Assembly: GCA_963921795.1 (NCBI GenBank)
Contig: OY997654.1
Span: 1,984,367 to 2,048,366 of the forward strand
Length of the DNA: 64,000 nucleotides
Source of the DNA: Nannobrachium achirus
Lineage: Eukaryota > Chordata > Actinopteri > Myctophiformes > Myctophidae
Direction: 5' to 3'
Under the pieces are notes generated by a model. The model saw only the letters and a list, made by a program, of their open reading frames with translations. It did not search any database and was not told the DNA's origin. How positions within the stretch are numbered: position 1 is the first letter of the stretch; each line of letters opens with the position of its first letter. Of the stretch, positions 21,718 to 32,775 are shown piece after piece. Position numbers and translations under genes: made by a program.

Positions 21718-21736
21718 TATATATATATATATATAG

Positions 21737-21777
<41 letters not shown>
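21655..21777. repeat. Interrupted (TA)n microsatellite
   Basis: About 58 TA units with GTA breaks near 21714 and 21736. Tyrosine-isoleucine frames are artefacts. Confidence 0.97.
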
Positions 21778-22074
21778 TGTATACACACACAGGCAATCGA
21801 AAAACCAATCAATCTGTCCGTACGTTTTAAAATCCCTCCGTGAAACCTTGAAAGTTGAACTACACTTCAACCATCTTCACTGTTTCCTACCACCTACATA
21901 CACCTGTATACTTACTGTGCAATAGAATCTGACACCGTTCTTCAGTAGAATTGTCAGTGTCACACTGTTGAACTGCATGCCACGGTAACAGCTTGAACTA
22001 GTGAGTAACCGTTTATCGATTGTCAAATGAATAAATCCCACTCTACTTGCTTTGGCTGTTATAGGAATCCTTCC

Positions 22075-22672
22075 TTACCCATTCAGAACGGGTACACTAT
22101 ATTGTGTATCATTATTTTATGCTTTAACTATTGAAAAATAGCAGATATACACGCTCACAGGGCGGCACCGAGTGCCGCTCTGCAAGCTTGTAGATCTGCT
22201 ATTTTTGGAAAAAAATTAGAATGTTGACCCGATTCTATACGTGTCTTTTGAATCCTTCTAAGGTTTTTTGAAAAACCCTATGTTTCTATGTCAGCAATCT
22301 GGCCAGCCATCGTCAAAGAAAAGGTCCTTTTCACTTTACTGGAGCTCAGTTAGTCTGTTCTTGAGAGACTACTATGTCAGTGGTTCTAAAACTTGTTCAT
22401 GTGAAGGACCCCCAAAATGATATTTATTTGACCACGGACCCCCATCTCAAAATATTTAGTTCCAGGGACCACCCAGAAGCAAATTTAAGTTACAAACGTT
22501 CGCTCTGAAAACACATATATTCAAAGATTTGCCCACATTTTCACGACTTTTTCAAAAATAGCAGATCCACAAGCTCGCAGCGCTGCACTCTGTGCCGCAC
22601 TGTGAGCTTGTATATCTGCTATTTTTCACTGGTGGTTAAAGCATTCAATAATTCTAGGCCTAAGTGGGTTAA
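22075..22672. mobile_element. TTAA-flanked MITE family C, copy 2
   Basis: Starts TTACCCATTCAGAACGGG (TTAA mutated) and ends CCTAAGTGGGTTAA. Hairpins lie at about 22133-22206 (tip GCGGCACCGAGTGCCGC) and 22553-22628. Layout matches C1 throughout. Confidence 0.85.
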
Positions 22673-23296
22673 GACCCACCCCACGTGCCCTAAGTTTAAT
22701 CGTTGGCCCCTGTGCTGCACAGCACCACCAACTTCTGAAAGTAGTTCGAGATTTCATCTTAAAGAGTGGAATTTACTGCAGCGCCGTAAAAGCGAGCACT
22801 GCCAGAGAAGCACAATGCATGTTCAATAAAACAATATGAGATCATAAAGGCTGGGCAATAACGCATCTCGGAGGCAGATTAAATGAAAATCAGGGAACCA
22901 ATAAGGCTTGTAATAATGTACTCTGACAGGGCTGGCTATAAAGCTCGACAGAAGCACCTACATCTATAGACTAGCTGTCATGTCCTTTTCTTAGAAAGAG
23001 ACAAATCACCAATCGGCATGACACTTCATAACACAATGTTTAGATTACAGATTTGTTCAAAAACAGAGCATTCATAATAGCAAATATAATTGTCTATTCT
23101 TGTTTCTTTTACTTTCATTATTTTTATGTACTGTACTATTATTTTTATTATGTTTAATGTGATGTTTTGTACGTATGTGGGTTTGTATGTGGGGTGGGGT
23201 GGGGGGGATTGTATGTATGTTGTACGTGTACTGTGTACTTTTGTGAAAATTAAAAATAAAAACATTGTAATCATGTATCCTATACAACGATATGGA
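22673..23296. other. No recognisable feature
   Basis: Unassigned AT-rich sequence with a short GTATGT- and G-rich patch near 23170-23230. Confidence 0.45.
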
Positions 23297-23766
23297 TTAA
23301 AGGACAACTTTGTTTTTTTACAACAAGGGTTCATATTTTAGATTGTAATTAGGGAAAAGAAAAGGTGAGTTTTTAAAATGTTTTCATTTGCTTCGTTCTA
23401 TCGTTTTATCACGTTTACCGACCTAAAATGTGGGGCATGCGTACGCATGGGGGCATGCGTACAAGTGTCTAAATATGTCTTTTTAGACACCATAAGCCAG
23501 CAGTTTCTTTATTGCTATTTACAGTAACACTACTAGCCCCCATAAGTCACATCCGAAAGGTTGCGTTGTATCTTGGTAATGGGCTTATTCTGTGTAAAAT
23601 GACATATTTAGTACCTGTACGCATGCCCCCAGCAACTGAAATAAGAATCTCTAAAACAATAGAAAGAAGTAAATTAAATCATTTTAACACTCATCTTTTA
23701 TATTCTTTAATTACAATCTAAAATATGAACCCTTAAAACCCGTAAAAAAACAAAGTTGTCCTTTAA
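23297..23766. mobile_element. TTAA-target MITE family G, copy 1
   Basis: TTAA at both edges (23297-23300 and 23763-23766). Inverted ends are AGGACAACTTTGTTTTTTTAC and AAAAAAACAAAGTTGTCCT. Subterminal GGGTTCATATTTTAGATTG pairs with CAATCTAAAATATGAACCC. This is the longer form of the element nested in F2. Confidence 0.82.
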
Positions 23767-24274
23767 TGTGGTTGATTGTTCAGAATACCCACGGAATCCG
23801 TTCTTTTTTTTTTTTGTCCTACAGGAATACAAAATTATTGGAGCTATGATTAACTTTGAAGTCGAACATTTGGTCACAAACCCTCTAATGGTTGCCCTAT
23901 TCCCTTTGTGCAAGGCCAAGAGAAACACGTCACCGAGCCATTGTGTTCAACCTTCGGATAAATGCAGCCTTTCTCCCTCTTCATCATTCCAAGCCCACAG
24001 GTGTTCAAAGCCTTCCGTTTGTTGCCATGGAGACTTTTTTTTTTGCTTTTACATTTGCTATTGTCACTTGTGTTTATGCTTGTCCATCACACTGAGCAAA
24101 AAAAACTCAGATGATATTCACTGCAAGACACTTGGAACACAGTTATGCGAGCTGATCGACACAAGGACATACATTGTCTGTTGTCACGTGACCCCCACTC
24201 TTTCAGATGGTAATTCAATAGCAAGGTGGAAAAGGAATGCTTTACTACTACTGTACTGTAGAATTATAAGCTGT
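23767..24274. other. No recognisable feature
   Basis: A 190-codon open frame (23756-24328) crosses this stretch. It starts inside the end of G1, runs through a T homopolymer and ends within C3, and shows no recognisable domain. It is judged spurious. Confidence 0.5.
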
Positions 24275-24812
24275 TTAACCCATTTAGAACGGGTACACAT
24301 TATTGTGTATCATTATTTTATGCTTTAACTATTGAAAAATAGCAGATATACAATGGGTTAGGGTTAGGGTTAGGGTTAGGGTTAGGGTTAGGGTTAACCG
24401 ATTCTATAAGTGTCTTTTGAATCCTTCTAAGAACCTACCGGTATGTTTCTATGTCAGCAACCTGGCTAGTCATCATCAAAGGAAAGGTCCTTTTCACTTA
24501 ACTGGAGCTCAGTTCTTGAGAGACTACTATGTCAGTGGTTCTCAAACCTTTTCATAAATTATATTTATTTGGCCACGGATCTCAAAATATTTAGTCCCAG
24601 GGACCACCCAAAAGCAAAATTTGAGTTGCAAACGTTCGCTTTGAAAATACATAATTATATTCAATGATTTGCACACATTTTCACGACTTTTTCAAAAATA
24701 GCAGATCTACAAGCTCGCAGTGCGGCACTCGGTGCCGTGCTGTGAGCTTGTATATCTGCTATTTTTCACTGGTTAAAGCATTCAATAATTCTAGGCCTAA
24801 ATGGTTGGTTAA
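24275..24812. mobile_element. TTAA-flanked MITE family C, copy 3, carrying telomeric repeats
   Basis: Starts TTAACCCATTTAGAACGGG and ends CTAAATGGTTGGTTAA. The first hairpin keeps only part of its left arm (to 24352, GCAGATATACAA). About 80 bp of tip, right arm and spacer are replaced by seven GGGTTA units, after which the normal ACCGATTCTATAAG sequence resumes. The second hairpin (24692-24765) is intact. Confidence 0.88.
24355..24396. repeat. Interstitial telomeric repeat (GGGTTA)7
   Basis: Seven perfect copies of the vertebrate telomeric hexamer, 42 bp, with no degenerate units. It sits precisely where family C copies have a hairpin tip and right arm. Confidence 0.98.
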
Positions 24813-25289
24813 GAAGATGGCCCAATTTTAATTTGGTAGACATGATAACAAATGACTTAGAACGAGTTATTGGATTGCCATGGAGAGATTATAGTGAGTC
24901 TGTTGAACCTTCCGTTATTTACAAGATACATTGACCAGTGTAGACTGGAGAATTGTTTCTTAATTTCTTTTATCACAACTAATTATCATTTAAATGTTTT
25001 TTCAACAGCTGGCAAACAATTTCACCTGCCATTCCCATGAAACATGCATTACTTTACATTATCAATAATGCACTGTTGTTATGCCTATTAAGTCTTGCAG
25101 TGACCTAATTTTAGTCAGGAGCACTCACGTCAAAGTAGATTTAACTATTTATTACATAAATGGAATACAGTTAAAATTGGCGTTAAAGGGCTTGCCGTTC
25201 GGGCCTCTTTAACTTTAACTAAATAATTAAACCATTTTACAGTCAGTGACAGCGTGGCTGGTATTGTTTTTTTATGGATGTGTTTATAC
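24813..25289. other. No recognisable feature
   Basis: Unassigned AT-rich sequence between C3 and N. Confidence 0.4.
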
Positions 25290-25722
25290 CATACATGGGC
25301 AACATGCGGCCCCCACCTTCACTTTATGCGGCCCACAGGTTAATATTGGAGTACTGATATGTTATTGATTTCAGCTGTTACAATTCCAAACATGGAAAAA
25401 TTACCGTCTTTAATTACTTCAGTCTATATTAGTAGCTAAATGACTAGTATTAAAATGTTATTGTATTTTTTATGTCCAATGTATTATTTCAAAAGCATTT
25501 CAAATTTTAAAAAACAAAATAAGAAAAACAAAGTTACTTTTCGGGATTCCACTTCAACCAAATGCAAAAATAGCAGATCTACAAGCTCAAAACGCGTCGC
25601 CCTGCAGCGCGTTTTGAGCTTCTAGATCGGCTATTTTTGCTATGTAAATGCATTGTGGCCCTCTGGAGTGAGTGTGAAAATGTATTGGCCCTCTCTATCA
25701 TCAAAGTGCCCACCCCTTGTTA
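25290..25722. mobile_element. hAT-like element family N with hairpin module
   Basis: Left end CATGGGCAACATGCGGCCC and right side GGCCCTCTCTATCATC..GTGCCCACCCCTTG are inverted in a hAT-like manner (GGGTGGGCA..GGCC). A hairpin with arms GCAAAAATAGCAGATCTACA and a GCGTCGCCCTGCAGCGCG tip lies at about 25565-25638. A target duplication was not found, so the edges are approximate. Confidence 0.6.
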
Positions 25723-25929
25723 CAGTCATGGAATACTGGATCAATCAGCTAATTGATAATTGCTTTAATCAATCTGATTGGTTGAAATAGCTATCTACCC
25801 GTGCTTCAAATGAGCATGACAGCACACCTAATCAAAACATTAAAATTGCAACTAGTGTGAAGTGAGCGGTGCTATTCATGAGTTCATTTCATTAAGAGTC
25901 CCGCGAAGCTTGGCCAATGTGACCCTGGG

Positions 25930-26035
25930 CGTACAACAAACTTTGAGCGCCTTGTGCCAAGATGTAGGCCAGATGTGAACCAGATGTAGGCCACACTTCG
26001 TGTCCCAGACAAAGCCAGATGTTGGAACTTGTCTC
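25930..26035. repeat. GGCCAGATGTG-type short tandem motif
   Basis: AGATGTAGGCCAGATGTGAACC and similar strings recur three to four times here. They resemble a known kind of fish degenerate repeat built on GGCCAGATGTG. Low complexity and not coding. Confidence 0.4.
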
Positions 26036-26088
26036 CTTCCAGGAGCGCTCCTCAAAAATGAGCTGGGCAGAGCAGAGCAAAGTGGCTA

Positions 26089-26156
26089 TTGCCTGGTTAA
26101 TAAACCAGACTCTACCACGGGGTGGTGTTGTGCGGTCAGGTTTATTAACCAGGCTG
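26089..26156. mobile_element. Tiny 68-bp foldback with 9-bp flanking duplication
   Basis: Inverted arms GCCTGGTTAATAAACC (26091-26106) and GGTTTATTAACCAGGC (26139-26154) are perfect. AAGTGGCTA flanks the segment on both sides (26080-26088 and 26157-26165). Only about 32 bp lie between the arms. Confidence 0.65.
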
Positions 26157-26165
26157 AAGTGGCTA

Positions 26166-26469
26166 GGCTTGCAGTTTGCATGGGAAGTTTGCAGTAGTAG
26201 TAGTAGCTAAATCTGGCCTTTTCTTAATATGCTTTATTTTGATGGTAACTGTTGTATAATTGCATTATTACACTTCATCATGATTATTGGCACTTAAGTC
26301 ATGCTTGTGGAATTCGGCTCAGCTTCGTTCCTGACCGCAACACTGGCGTGCCTCTAATCACGATAACGCACACCCTCTCATGTAATATTGCTTAATGATA
26401 TCATGGGGAGAAGAACAATAACACTACAGTTATAGTTCTGCCAAGGAGCACAGGGATCAGACCATAGTT
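26166..26469. other. No recognisable feature
   Basis: Unassigned sequence. Confidence 0.4.
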
Positions 26470-26640
26470 ATGTCACTGTCGGGCACAAACCTAAACCTCG
26501 AATCTCCAAGTTTTAAATGTGTATGTTTTTTTTGGTTTTTTTTTGTAAAGTAAAGCCCTGCTTCATCATACAAGACTTTTGTACAAGACTCGCCAAAATA
26601 GCCGATTTTGACTTTCCCCCTGACAAGCTACGACATATTA
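26470..26640. mobile_element. Decayed MITE family A, copy 7
   Basis: Left end TGTCACTGTCGGGCACAAACC, then AAGCCCTGCTTCATCATACAAG, as in other A copies. The hairpin is reduced to AAAATAGCCGAT and the right end (CCCCCTGACAAG) is degenerate. Confidence 0.6.
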
Positions 26641-27642
26641 TATTCTATGAAACCCGGAATTTCCTGTCCGTACGTCAGTGGGTGGAACACCTCAATGTCT
26701 ATAGCTGACCTGTTGTGGCATCACATTGTTGACTTAGACCAAGACAGCCTGTTCTGTTTGAGATTCCTGATGCCATCAATATTAAGCCCATATTTGGCAA
26801 TGCCCATATATGGACATCTCAACCATGCAAGATGCTCTCATAAAGCTTTAGGTGTGTAGGTATCAGTAGGTGGAGATCTCTGACAAGACTATATAGCAAA
26901 GACTTTTACATTTATGTATGTTTTCCCATGTGTTCCCAGATTGGGCATTTAATATTGAAAATATTTGACCAGTCACAGCTTGGTGTCAGTCAGCGTGTAA
27001 ATCTGCATCACTCAGGGTAGGAGGCTAGGAGCCATTAGCTCCCCCTCTTTACACCCTGGTCATTACACTGTACATACCAATTTGGCGTGGCGGCTATAGT
27101 GTGATCCCATTGCAAGATTGTGTCTAGTCTTGTATTTTTTGTACACCTAAAACCACAAATAATGAAAAGTTATACTCACTAGAGCCCTGCAATTGAGCCT
27201 GGGATCCTGTGAGACCCGAAACAAATCTCACGGGAGCGGGCAGTGTTTTTAAGCTGCTGGGGTGGGAATGGGCTGTCCAAACAAAGGGCTCAGTGGGAGG
27301 CAATCTGGGGCCGAAAGTGGAATGCATTCGAGTCTGGCATGAATAAACACTGTATTGGAATGATTGTGTCCTTTGTCAAATAATCGGTACAGGAAAGTAA
27401 AATAAATCAAATCACACATTGTTTCCAGATCCCTAGGTTTTCGATGTGCACACTATGTATTGGGTACTGTAAAAGTATGTTTCTGATTGGGCAGTAGGAT
27501 GTGCTATCAGCGCGGGTGTACAAATGTCACAGAGGAGAACAGAAATTTTAAACGTTACTGACAGGTTATCTAAAGAGTAATGTATTTATTACTACTGAAT
27601 CTGACCAGCAGTAAGCCCAGCTACTCTCTTGTCGATGGCACG
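26641..27642. other. No recognisable feature
   Basis: Unassigned sequence. A TGCCCATATATGGACATCTC string near 26799 resembles motifs in element V (53.8-54.3 kb), but no boundary was found. Confidence 0.45.
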
Positions 27643-28162
27643 AAGACACCAGTCATGTTGCCATACCTTAGCAACAGGCATGATACATTTATTTTAAGAA
27701 GTACATTTAATTTGTTCGCCCGTTTCTACGGTTTCTTGGGCTGGATATGGCAGCCTGGAATGGTTTTTCAAGTGCAGCTAAACTTGTCATGTTAGTAAAC
27801 GTGCCACAATTAACAATAATGCATTGCACCTGTACAGCTGACCTGCAGAACCTGGGAATATACCATTTTGTCAAGATGGGGAGAATACAAGTGTGGTGTG
27901 GAGAATGTAATTATAATACCTTGTTAAATGTTGTAAAATTATGCATTTGTAGTTATTTTACTGTAATTCAACAACATAAGGAAATCTGGAGGTCTCAGTT
28001 GGAACTGTTACCCCCGCGATTCAGGATAAGCGGTTGAAGATGGATGGATGGATGGAATAACCAGAACAGATAGACAAAGAGACATTCATGGATTTATATT
28101 TAAAAGTAACTTTTATTTTATGGCAGCTGCATACCCCTGCCATACTCAATTGACGCCCCAGC
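27643..28162 (-). mobile_element. hAT MITE family E, copy 2, minus, interrupted by a LINE end
   Basis: Reads as family E in reverse: GACACCAGTCATGTTGCCATACC at the left, then TTTCTACGGTTTCTTGGG, and AATTGACGCCCCAG at the right. The left terminus is truncated inside the end hairpin. A 5'-truncated LINE end interrupts it at 27980-28056. Confidence 0.8.
27980..28056 (+). mobile_element. 5'-truncated Rex3/RTE-like LINE tail in E2
   Basis: GGAAATCTGGAGGTCTCAGTTG to GCGGTTGAAGATGGATGG matches the last part of the LINE fragment at 6695-6781, ending in GATG units. It interrupts E2 between CAACATAA and ATAACCAG, so ATAA is the likely short target overlap. Confidence 0.75.
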
Positions 28163-28180
28163 TCCGTGGTGCTGAAATGG

Positions 28181-28183
28181 ATC

Positions 28184-28255
<72 letters not shown>
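28181..28255. repeat. (CT)n microsatellite
   Basis: About 36 CT units. Serine-leucine and arginine-glutamate frames are artefacts. Confidence 0.97.
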
Positions 28256-28257
<2 letters not shown>

Positions 28258-28650
28258 GCTGTCTTTTTATTAGCATTTTGGACCCAATGAAAACATTGTG
28301 GGAGCAGGTACAGGGAAGCTGGTCATTCTAGACTAGAGGCTGGAGTGACTGGGACACCTTGACAAACTTTGCATTGGCAATTGTCACAATTCCTGGGACA
28401 TCAATTCGGGCCTCCTTTCTTTGGAGTTTTGTAGCACATCAATCACTGATGTTGTTGGCGACTCTATAGCCTTTTCCTTTTTTCCCCCCTGTCTGTCTGT
28501 CTGATGGAGAGAACGTTGGCTGACATCATGATCCACGATCCAAACTGCCATGAGTTTAGCTCTTTTCCACACTTATCACTAAGTTAGATATTATACTGTA
28601 GGTACTATAATTTCATTTAAGCTTTCCATTGATCATTATGAGGTGCCCTG

Positions 28651-28651
<1 letters not shown>
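28256..28651. other. No recognisable feature
   Basis: Unassigned sequence. Confidence 0.4.
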
Positions 28652-28683
<32 letters not shown>

Positions 28684-28695
28684 GGTATATATATA
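28652..28695. repeat. (TA)n microsatellite
   Basis: TA units with one CCGG break. Confidence 0.93.
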
Positions 28696-28704
28696 CATAT
28701 CATA

Positions 28705-28903
28705 ATCATAATACCTTGTTAAAGTGACCATTTTGTTAAATTTTGCATTTGTAGTTATTTTACTGTAATTTAGCAACATAATAACCCGCATAGATAGACA
28801 AAGAGACATTCATGGATTCATATTTAGAACTAACTTTTATCTTCCCACCTGGACCCACGGTATGGCAGCTGCATACCCCTGCCATACCCAATTGACGCTC
28901 CTG
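28705..28903 (-). mobile_element. hAT MITE family E, copy 3, partial, minus
   Basis: Begins at ATACCTTGTTAAAGTGACC, which is internal in full copies, and runs to the terminus CAATTGACGCTCCTG. The hairpin end is missing and a TA tract lies at the break. Confidence 0.8.
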
Positions 28904-29464
28904 CTTTGACATATTTCATTGGGTCCAAGACATACTGATGTGACATAAAATAAGGTTTTGCCATTGATTTTACCTGCATGACAAAGTAAATCATGTCATC
29001 TCTGACCTTTACTCTAGGACTTCTCCTCATTCGCAGTTGATGGCAGCAGCATCGTGTAAGATCGTTGCTAGTCGAGAAACGTGCATTTTACATGGTGTAG
29101 CATGAATGACACAGCAAGTCAAAGGACCATCTGAATATCGTTATGATGAGAGGAACACACCTTTAAGCATTTTACAAACAACATTTTCCTTCCCCGAACA
29201 TTCATCATGATCATCATGTCTTCATCCTCAACTTTTTATTTTCCCTAGTTACTGAACGACTGTGTACAGGTATGTGTAGGGCCTATATAACTATAACATA
29301 TCTCCCCTTTACAAAGGCTTCCTATAGGAAGAAAGGTATTGTTTGGCCTCATTCACCCGTTTCACCAGACCGTGTCATGCTGATGGCAGAGGCTGTATCA
29401 AGTATGTATATTATAAGTAGGTTTTACCAATAGAGGGTTTAAATGGTACCGGATATACAGCTCT
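28904..29464. other. No recognisable feature
   Basis: Unassigned sequence. Confidence 0.4.
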
Positions 29465-29565
29465 GCAAATAAAAGGTGAATTGATCCCAGTGCATGACGG
29501 AGGACGATATCGATAATATATGAAAAAAAACGATAATATTGCTTATCGTCCCATCCCTGCACCAT
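29465..29565 (-). mobile_element. Family J fragment, minus
   Basis: AAATAAAAGGTGAATTGATCC to GAGGACGATATC is the reverse complement of 2723-2766 in J1. It is followed by ATTGCTTATCGTCCCATCCCT, the family J terminus. The other end and the hairpin are absent. Confidence 0.7.
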
Positions 29566-29625
29566 ACACAATTAGCTGTTTGTTATTTTTTTTTTGTTTA
29601 CAGCTCTCTGTCTCATAGTGCCAAA

Positions 29626-29746
29626 TTAAATTCAGAACGGGTACACATTATTGTATATCATTATTCTATGCTTTAACTATTGACAAATAGCAGATATGCA
29701 GCTTGTAGATCTGCTATTTTTGAAAAATCATGAACGTTTGAATTTT
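29626..29746. mobile_element. Family C fragment with first hairpin
   Basis: TTAAATTCAGAACGGGTACAC to GAACGTTTGAATTTT matches the left end of family C. The hairpin (about 29682-29723) is shortened to its outer arms. The rest of the element is missing. Confidence 0.75.
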
Positions 29747-29756
29747 CTATTGTTCA

Positions 29757-29823
29757 CCGTTCTATTGTGAAAATAGCCGATCTACGAGGCGTTTTGAGCA
29801 TATAGATTGGCTATTTCCACAAT
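29757..29823. mobile_element. Isolated family B hairpin core
   Basis: GTTCTATTGTGAAAATAGCC..ATTGGCTATTTCCACAAT is the central part of family B without its hAT ends. It lies between a C fragment and an E copy. Confidence 0.65.
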
Positions 29824-29863
29824 GTCTGAAAAAAAAAACGAGTTTTGTCAGTTTTTTACACAG

Positions 29864-30572
29864 GTTTCTACGGTTTCTTGGGCTGGATATGGCAGCCTGG
29901 AATGGTTGTTCAAGTGCAGCTAAACTTAGCATGTTAGTAAACATGCCACAATTAACAATAATGCATTGCACCTGTGCAGCTGACCTGCGGAACCTGGGAT
30001 TATACCATTTTGGGAATATACCATTTTGTCAAGATGGGGAGAATACGAGTGTGGAGAATATAATGATAATACCTTAACTCTTTCTGTGCCAAATGCCAAA
30101 ATGGCTCCAAGGTAGCTGTGCCACGGTTTTGTATGTTTTTCTTTACTATGCAATGAAAAAAAAATGTTTTTTTTTATAATTTTTGTTATAATAGTTGTTG
30201 TGATTCAGTGGCAAAAAGAATTTTGTCAATCAGACAAATGGTTCCAGAGATAGAGCTGTTTGAATCAAAAAAAGTGTCCATCCACTAGAATGAACACACA
30301 TTTTCTCAATCAGCTAAACGAGGGAGCCAACACACTATACAAAAAACACAAAAGACGTCATGAGACGTCATTGGCACCCAGGGCTTTTGAAAAAACGTCA
30401 TTGGCACAGAATGAGTTTTTAAAGTGACCATTTTGTTAAATTTTGCATTTGTAGTTATTTTACTGTAATTTAACAACATAATAACTAGGACAGATAGACA
30501 AAGAGACATTCATGGATTTATATTTAAAAGTAACTTTTATTTCCCCCCCTGGACCCAGGGTATGGCAGCTGC
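29864..30572 (-). mobile_element. hAT MITE family E, copy 4, minus, interrupted by a TTAA element
   Basis: GGTTTCTACGGTTTCTTGGGC to TAATACC (29864-30073), then the continuation AGTGACCATTTTGTTAAATT to GGTATGGCAGCTGC (30423-30572). Both termini are missing. A TATACCATTTTG segment is tandemly duplicated near 30000-30025. Confidence 0.8.
30074..30422. mobile_element. TTAA-flanked MITE with TGTGCCAA ends, nested in E4
   Basis: TTAA at both edges. Ends CTCTTTCTGTGCCAAATGCC and GTCATTGGCACAGAATGAG are inverted. Target and end style fit piggyBac-like elements. Internal GACGTCATGAGACGTCATT lies near the right end. Non-coding. Confidence 0.78.
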
Positions 30573-31036
30573 CCCTGGCCAAATGCAGAAGATACATGGG
30601 GGTTGATGTTGAGTTCATGTTGGCAAGCACTTCTTGTACATGTGAATGTTGTTATTCATGAAAATAAAATAAGAAAATCTTCACCAAATAAAGGTAAAGA
30701 GAGGTACAATAATTTTCACACATTCTTTTTGAAAATAAAAAAGAGTGTATGTTTTGAATTGATGCTGTGTATTTAGCTACTTTACCCAATATATGAATAG
30801 TGGATTTGTTCCACCAACACTTGATCTGAATCGTAACAATATCAATGCATATCTAAACATAACATTTCGCTTACAATAGTACCACTAACATATCTCCACA
30901 TGAATGTACAAACAATTCATAATGAACTAGAAGCAGTGCTCTTCCAAGCACAGGTCTCCACCAGGCCAGGTGTTCTGGTGATGGTGCTATAATAGGCCAA
31001 TGTAAAAAGTGTGGCATGTGTTCTTCATTATCCTTG

Positions 31037-31039
<3 letters not shown>
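30573..31039. other. No recognisable feature
   Basis: Unassigned AT-rich sequence. Confidence 0.4.

Positions 31040-31069
<30 letters not shown>
31040..31069. repeat. (TA)n microsatellite
   Basis: About 15 TA units. Confidence 0.93.
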
Positions 31070-31071
<2 letters not shown>

Positions 31072-31179
31072 TTTTTACATGTCATGTCCCCTTGTGGACA
31101 TTTTGACCCATTTTTTTTCTTTCTTTTTTTTTAACACGTGTACAAACAATCATAAAAAATGAAAAAAAATTGTTCTTCG

Positions 31180-31770
31180 CCAATCTTAGACCTTTCATGG
31201 CAGTCGGACGCTGCATGCATAATTTGAGGCATTGTGTTCCAAAACTGTGTTTTGCTAAAGTCTACCTGCTGGTGGCGTTATAACAGACCAATATGAAAAG
31301 GTTAGCATTTGTTCCATGACGAAGTGGGAATTTGTGTGCCAAATCTAGTGGGAACGTTAGCGCCCAATTTCACCAAGATTGCACGCTGTGTTCATGATTT
31401 GAGGCATTTTGTTCAAAACGGAGCAATCCTGCAAACTTTGGAAGCCAATTGTAGCCAATCAAGATAGAATATGGAAAATCAGACAGATCCATGTTGATCA
31501 CATGACTGTAGAGATACTGTCTACCGATTTGTAGGATTTGTGGACAAAATCTCTAAGAGCAGTGTACAGAATTGTGTTTTGCAAAAATCGGCCACTCGGT
31601 GGCGGTAGAACAGGGCCATTTGAAAAATGTGGAGCATAGGTTCTGAATTGGCATCCAGGGAGTGTGTGTGCTCATTTTGGCAGTGACCGGGCCAACCGCG
31701 CCGGGCGCACGCACGGACACGCACGCGGACGGACGGACGGAGGCGAAAACATACTCTCCCCCATGCCTTC
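31180..31770. repeat. Interspersed repeat family U, copy 1
   Basis: Contains AATCAGACAGATCCATGTTGATCACATGACTGTAGAGAT-type blocks, written here in parts: CAGACAGATCC, TTGATCACATGAC and CGGCCACTCGGTGGCGGTA. Ends in GGACGGACGGACGG and GCGAAAACATACTCTC. Two further copies lie at 36.9 kb and, in reverse, 42.8 kb. Repeats of this kind with a (GGAC)n tail are common in fish. The class was not determined. Confidence 0.55.
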
Positions 31771-32250
31771 AGCTGGTGGAGACAATAACCACAATTAAGC
31801 CTGGGCTACTGCTTCAGAACCACTCGGGGAAAGAGCTATAAAGTACTATTCAACTAATACCCAACAATTTTACTATTACACAAGTGACCTGCTGATTACT
31901 GTGCTGTCGGCATACGACAGCACTACTTACAAAGAATCTCATAGGCTAAAGCTGGCAATTATATCAGAGGCAGGAGGCAGACAATTGTGGTCTGAGTGGC
32001 TGGCCACAAGAATAAGTGGAGATAGACATCATTGCAACGTGTCCCCATTTAAATGTATAACTATAAAAGTAAGTCCATAACATTGCTATAATTCTTGGTG
32101 ACCACTGACTAACTCTGACCCTTTAAAACAGATCCAGGAGGATTATGGGCCACAGTTATGAATCTGTAATAAAGCTGGGGGAAACAGCTGATACTGTGAA
32201 TCTGTGATACATCACCGCACTTCCCCTTGCAACACATTCTCCATAGACTG
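31771..32250. other. No recognisable feature
   Basis: Unassigned sequence between U1 and E5. Confidence 0.4.
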
Positions 32251-32258
32251 GCGCCAAG

Positions 32259-32767
32259 CAGGCTGCGTCAATTGGGTATGGCAGGGGTATGCAGCTGCCA
32301 TACCCTGGGTCCAGGGGGAAAATAAAAGTTACTTTTAAATATAAATCCATGAATGTCTCTTTGTCTATCTGTTCTGGTTATTATGTTGTTAAATTACAGT
32401 AGAATAACTACAAATGCAAAATTTTACAAAATGGTCACTTTAACATGGTGTTATAATTATATTCTCCACACTTTTTTCTCCCCATCTTGACAAAATGGTA
32501 GCCTATATTCCCAGATTCCACAGGTCAGCTGTACAGGTGCAATGTATTACTGTTAATTGTGGCACGTTTACTAACATGCCAAGTCTAGCTGCACTTGAAC
32601 AACCGTTCCAGGCTGCTATATCCACCCCTAGAAACTGTAGAAAACCGTACTTCTTAAAATAAATAACATATCATGCATGTTGCTAAGGTATAGCAACATG
32701 ACTGGTGTCTTGTGCAAGACACTAGTCATGTTGCCATACCTTAGCTTTTTCTGAACTGACGCCACTG
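32259..32767 (+). mobile_element. hAT MITE family E, copy 5, full length
   Basis: Starts CAGGCTGCGTCAATTGGG and ends CTGAACTGACGCCACTG. Target duplication GCGCCAAG is perfect (32251-32258 and 32768-32775). Right-end hairpin at about 32685-32745 has tip GTCTTGTGCAAGAC. The best full-length representative in the window, 509 bp. Confidence 0.92.
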
Positions 32768-32775
32768 GCGCCAAG

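Noticed and set aside
23756..24328. 190-codon open frame, the longest in the window
   Set aside because: It starts in MITE G1, crosses a T homopolymer, and ends in MITE C3. No domain, no codon-usage signal, and not shared with other copies of these elements.
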